Positions 20,043 through 20,383 of a stretch of 20,383 nt of DNA are shown in pieces. The stretch's first letter is position 1, and the number at the start of each line of letters is the position of its first letter. The position numbers and the translations under genes are program-made. The notes below the pieces were generated by a model. That model did no database searches, was not told the origin of the DNA, and worked only from the letters and a program-made list of their open reading frames with translations. This DNA comes from an uncultured Oscillospiraceae bacterium (GTDB lineage Bacteria > Bacillota > Clostridia > Oscillospirales > Ruminococcaceae): NCBI GenBank assembly GCA_910586535.1, contig CAJUHS010000028.1, forward strand, positions 1 through 20,383, written 5' to 3'.

Positions 20043-20383
20043 CACGCCATAAAAATAAGATAACACTTGACAAAAGTAGTATAATAGAAATAGGAAATGA
20101 TAGAAATGCTAAGTACAGAAGTACGTGAGTTAATGGTAAAGGCATATGAAAAAAGCCATAACGCGACAGAAGTGGCAAGGAATTATTCAGTAAGCAGAAC
20201 AACGGTATACGCTCATGTAAACCAAATGCGAGAAACCGGGTCTGTGGCTGTACAGACAAGCAAACGGGGACGTAAACCGATATTAAGTCAGCAGCAGCTT
20301 TATGAAATTGCGGAAACAATAACAAATTAGCCCGATATATCAATTCACGAGATAAAGGAAAAATTAGCTCTTCCTGTCAGTGA
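20038..20383 (+). mobile_element. IS630-family IS, right copy, 5' part
   Basis: It starts with the same TATAGCACGCC as the left copy and is oriented away from it. The first 142 bases differ from the left copy at about six positions. It carries the transposase start and is cut by the window edge, so its far end and inverted repeat are not visible. Confidence 0.85.
20106..20383 (+). pseudogene. IS630-family transposase N-terminus with in-frame TAG
   Basis: From the ATG at 20106 it reads MLSTEVRELMVKAYEKSHN, then an HTH (ATEVARNYSVSRTTVYAHV) and a basic linker (KRGRKPILSQQQL), the DNA-binding domain of IS630-type transposases. An in-frame TAG at 20328-20330 interrupts it. Directly after it the same frame continues PDISIHEIKEKLALPVS, exactly as expected for a second HTH, so a CAG to TAG change (Gln to stop) is likely. 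The upstream ATG at 20097 would leave no space for a ribosome site. The catalytic DDE domain lies off the window. Confidence 0.8.

Noticed and set aside
1..20383. CRISPR array, tRNA or rRNA genes
   Set aside because: No regularly spaced direct repeats and no cloverleaf or rRNA-like segments were seen on either strand.

Overview
The window looks like a low-to-moderate GC Gram-positive chromosome, most likely a gut Clostridia (Ruminococcus / Oscillospiraceae type). This is inferred from strong AGGAGG-type ribosome sites, textbook TTGACA-N17-TATAAT promoters, standard use of TGA as a stop, and the gene families present; no ribosomal or other taxonomic marker is in the window.

Layout. Both ends carry near-identical, outward-facing ends of an IS630-family insertion sequence (1-142, minus; 20038-20383, plus). 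Next to the left copy are three plus-strand genes that look like the tail of a phage- or ICE-derived operon: a cysteine-bearing protein of unknown function (185-883), a zinc-finger amidoligase (967-2070) and a class II glutamine amidotransferase (2070-2978). The last two overlap by one base and form a plausible ammonia-channelling pair. A terminator then separates them from an ordinary regulator pair: an AraC/GyrI-like regulator (3247-4104) and a small cysteine-containing protein (4114-4581).

From 4.8 to 17.2 kb the window is dominated by NTPases. Four AAA-type ATPases with a DUF4143 / PD-(D/E)XK-like C-terminus lie on the minus strand (4822-6120, 6436-7650, 8283-9581, 15927-17153). Each has its own TTGACA-N17-TATAAT-class promoter. 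On the plus strand a 1927-residue protein (9979-15762) combines a beta-rich N-terminus, a transglutaminase/papain-like Cys-His domain, DUF4011, an SF1 helicase split by a huge insertion, a Vsr-like nuclease domain and DUF3320. A 55-residue protein gene sits at 8067-8234. This stretch resembles a conflict or defence island, although no partnership between the genes is proven.

From 17.3 kb there is a large serine recombinase that is intact except for an in-frame TGA at codon 22 (17376-19073). It is followed by a secreted papain-like cysteine protease whose ribosome site is held in a hairpin (19214-19864), and by a signal-peptide gene cut by the right-hand IS (19917-20042). The right transposase itself has an in-frame TAG.

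Best candidates for a closer look: the 1927-residue Cys-His/helicase/nuclease fusion, the density of independent DUF4143 ATPases, the zinc-finger amidoligase pair with its upstream four-cysteine gene, the nonsense-interrupted recombinase, and a roughly 120-bp imperfect inverted repeat at 6275-6396.
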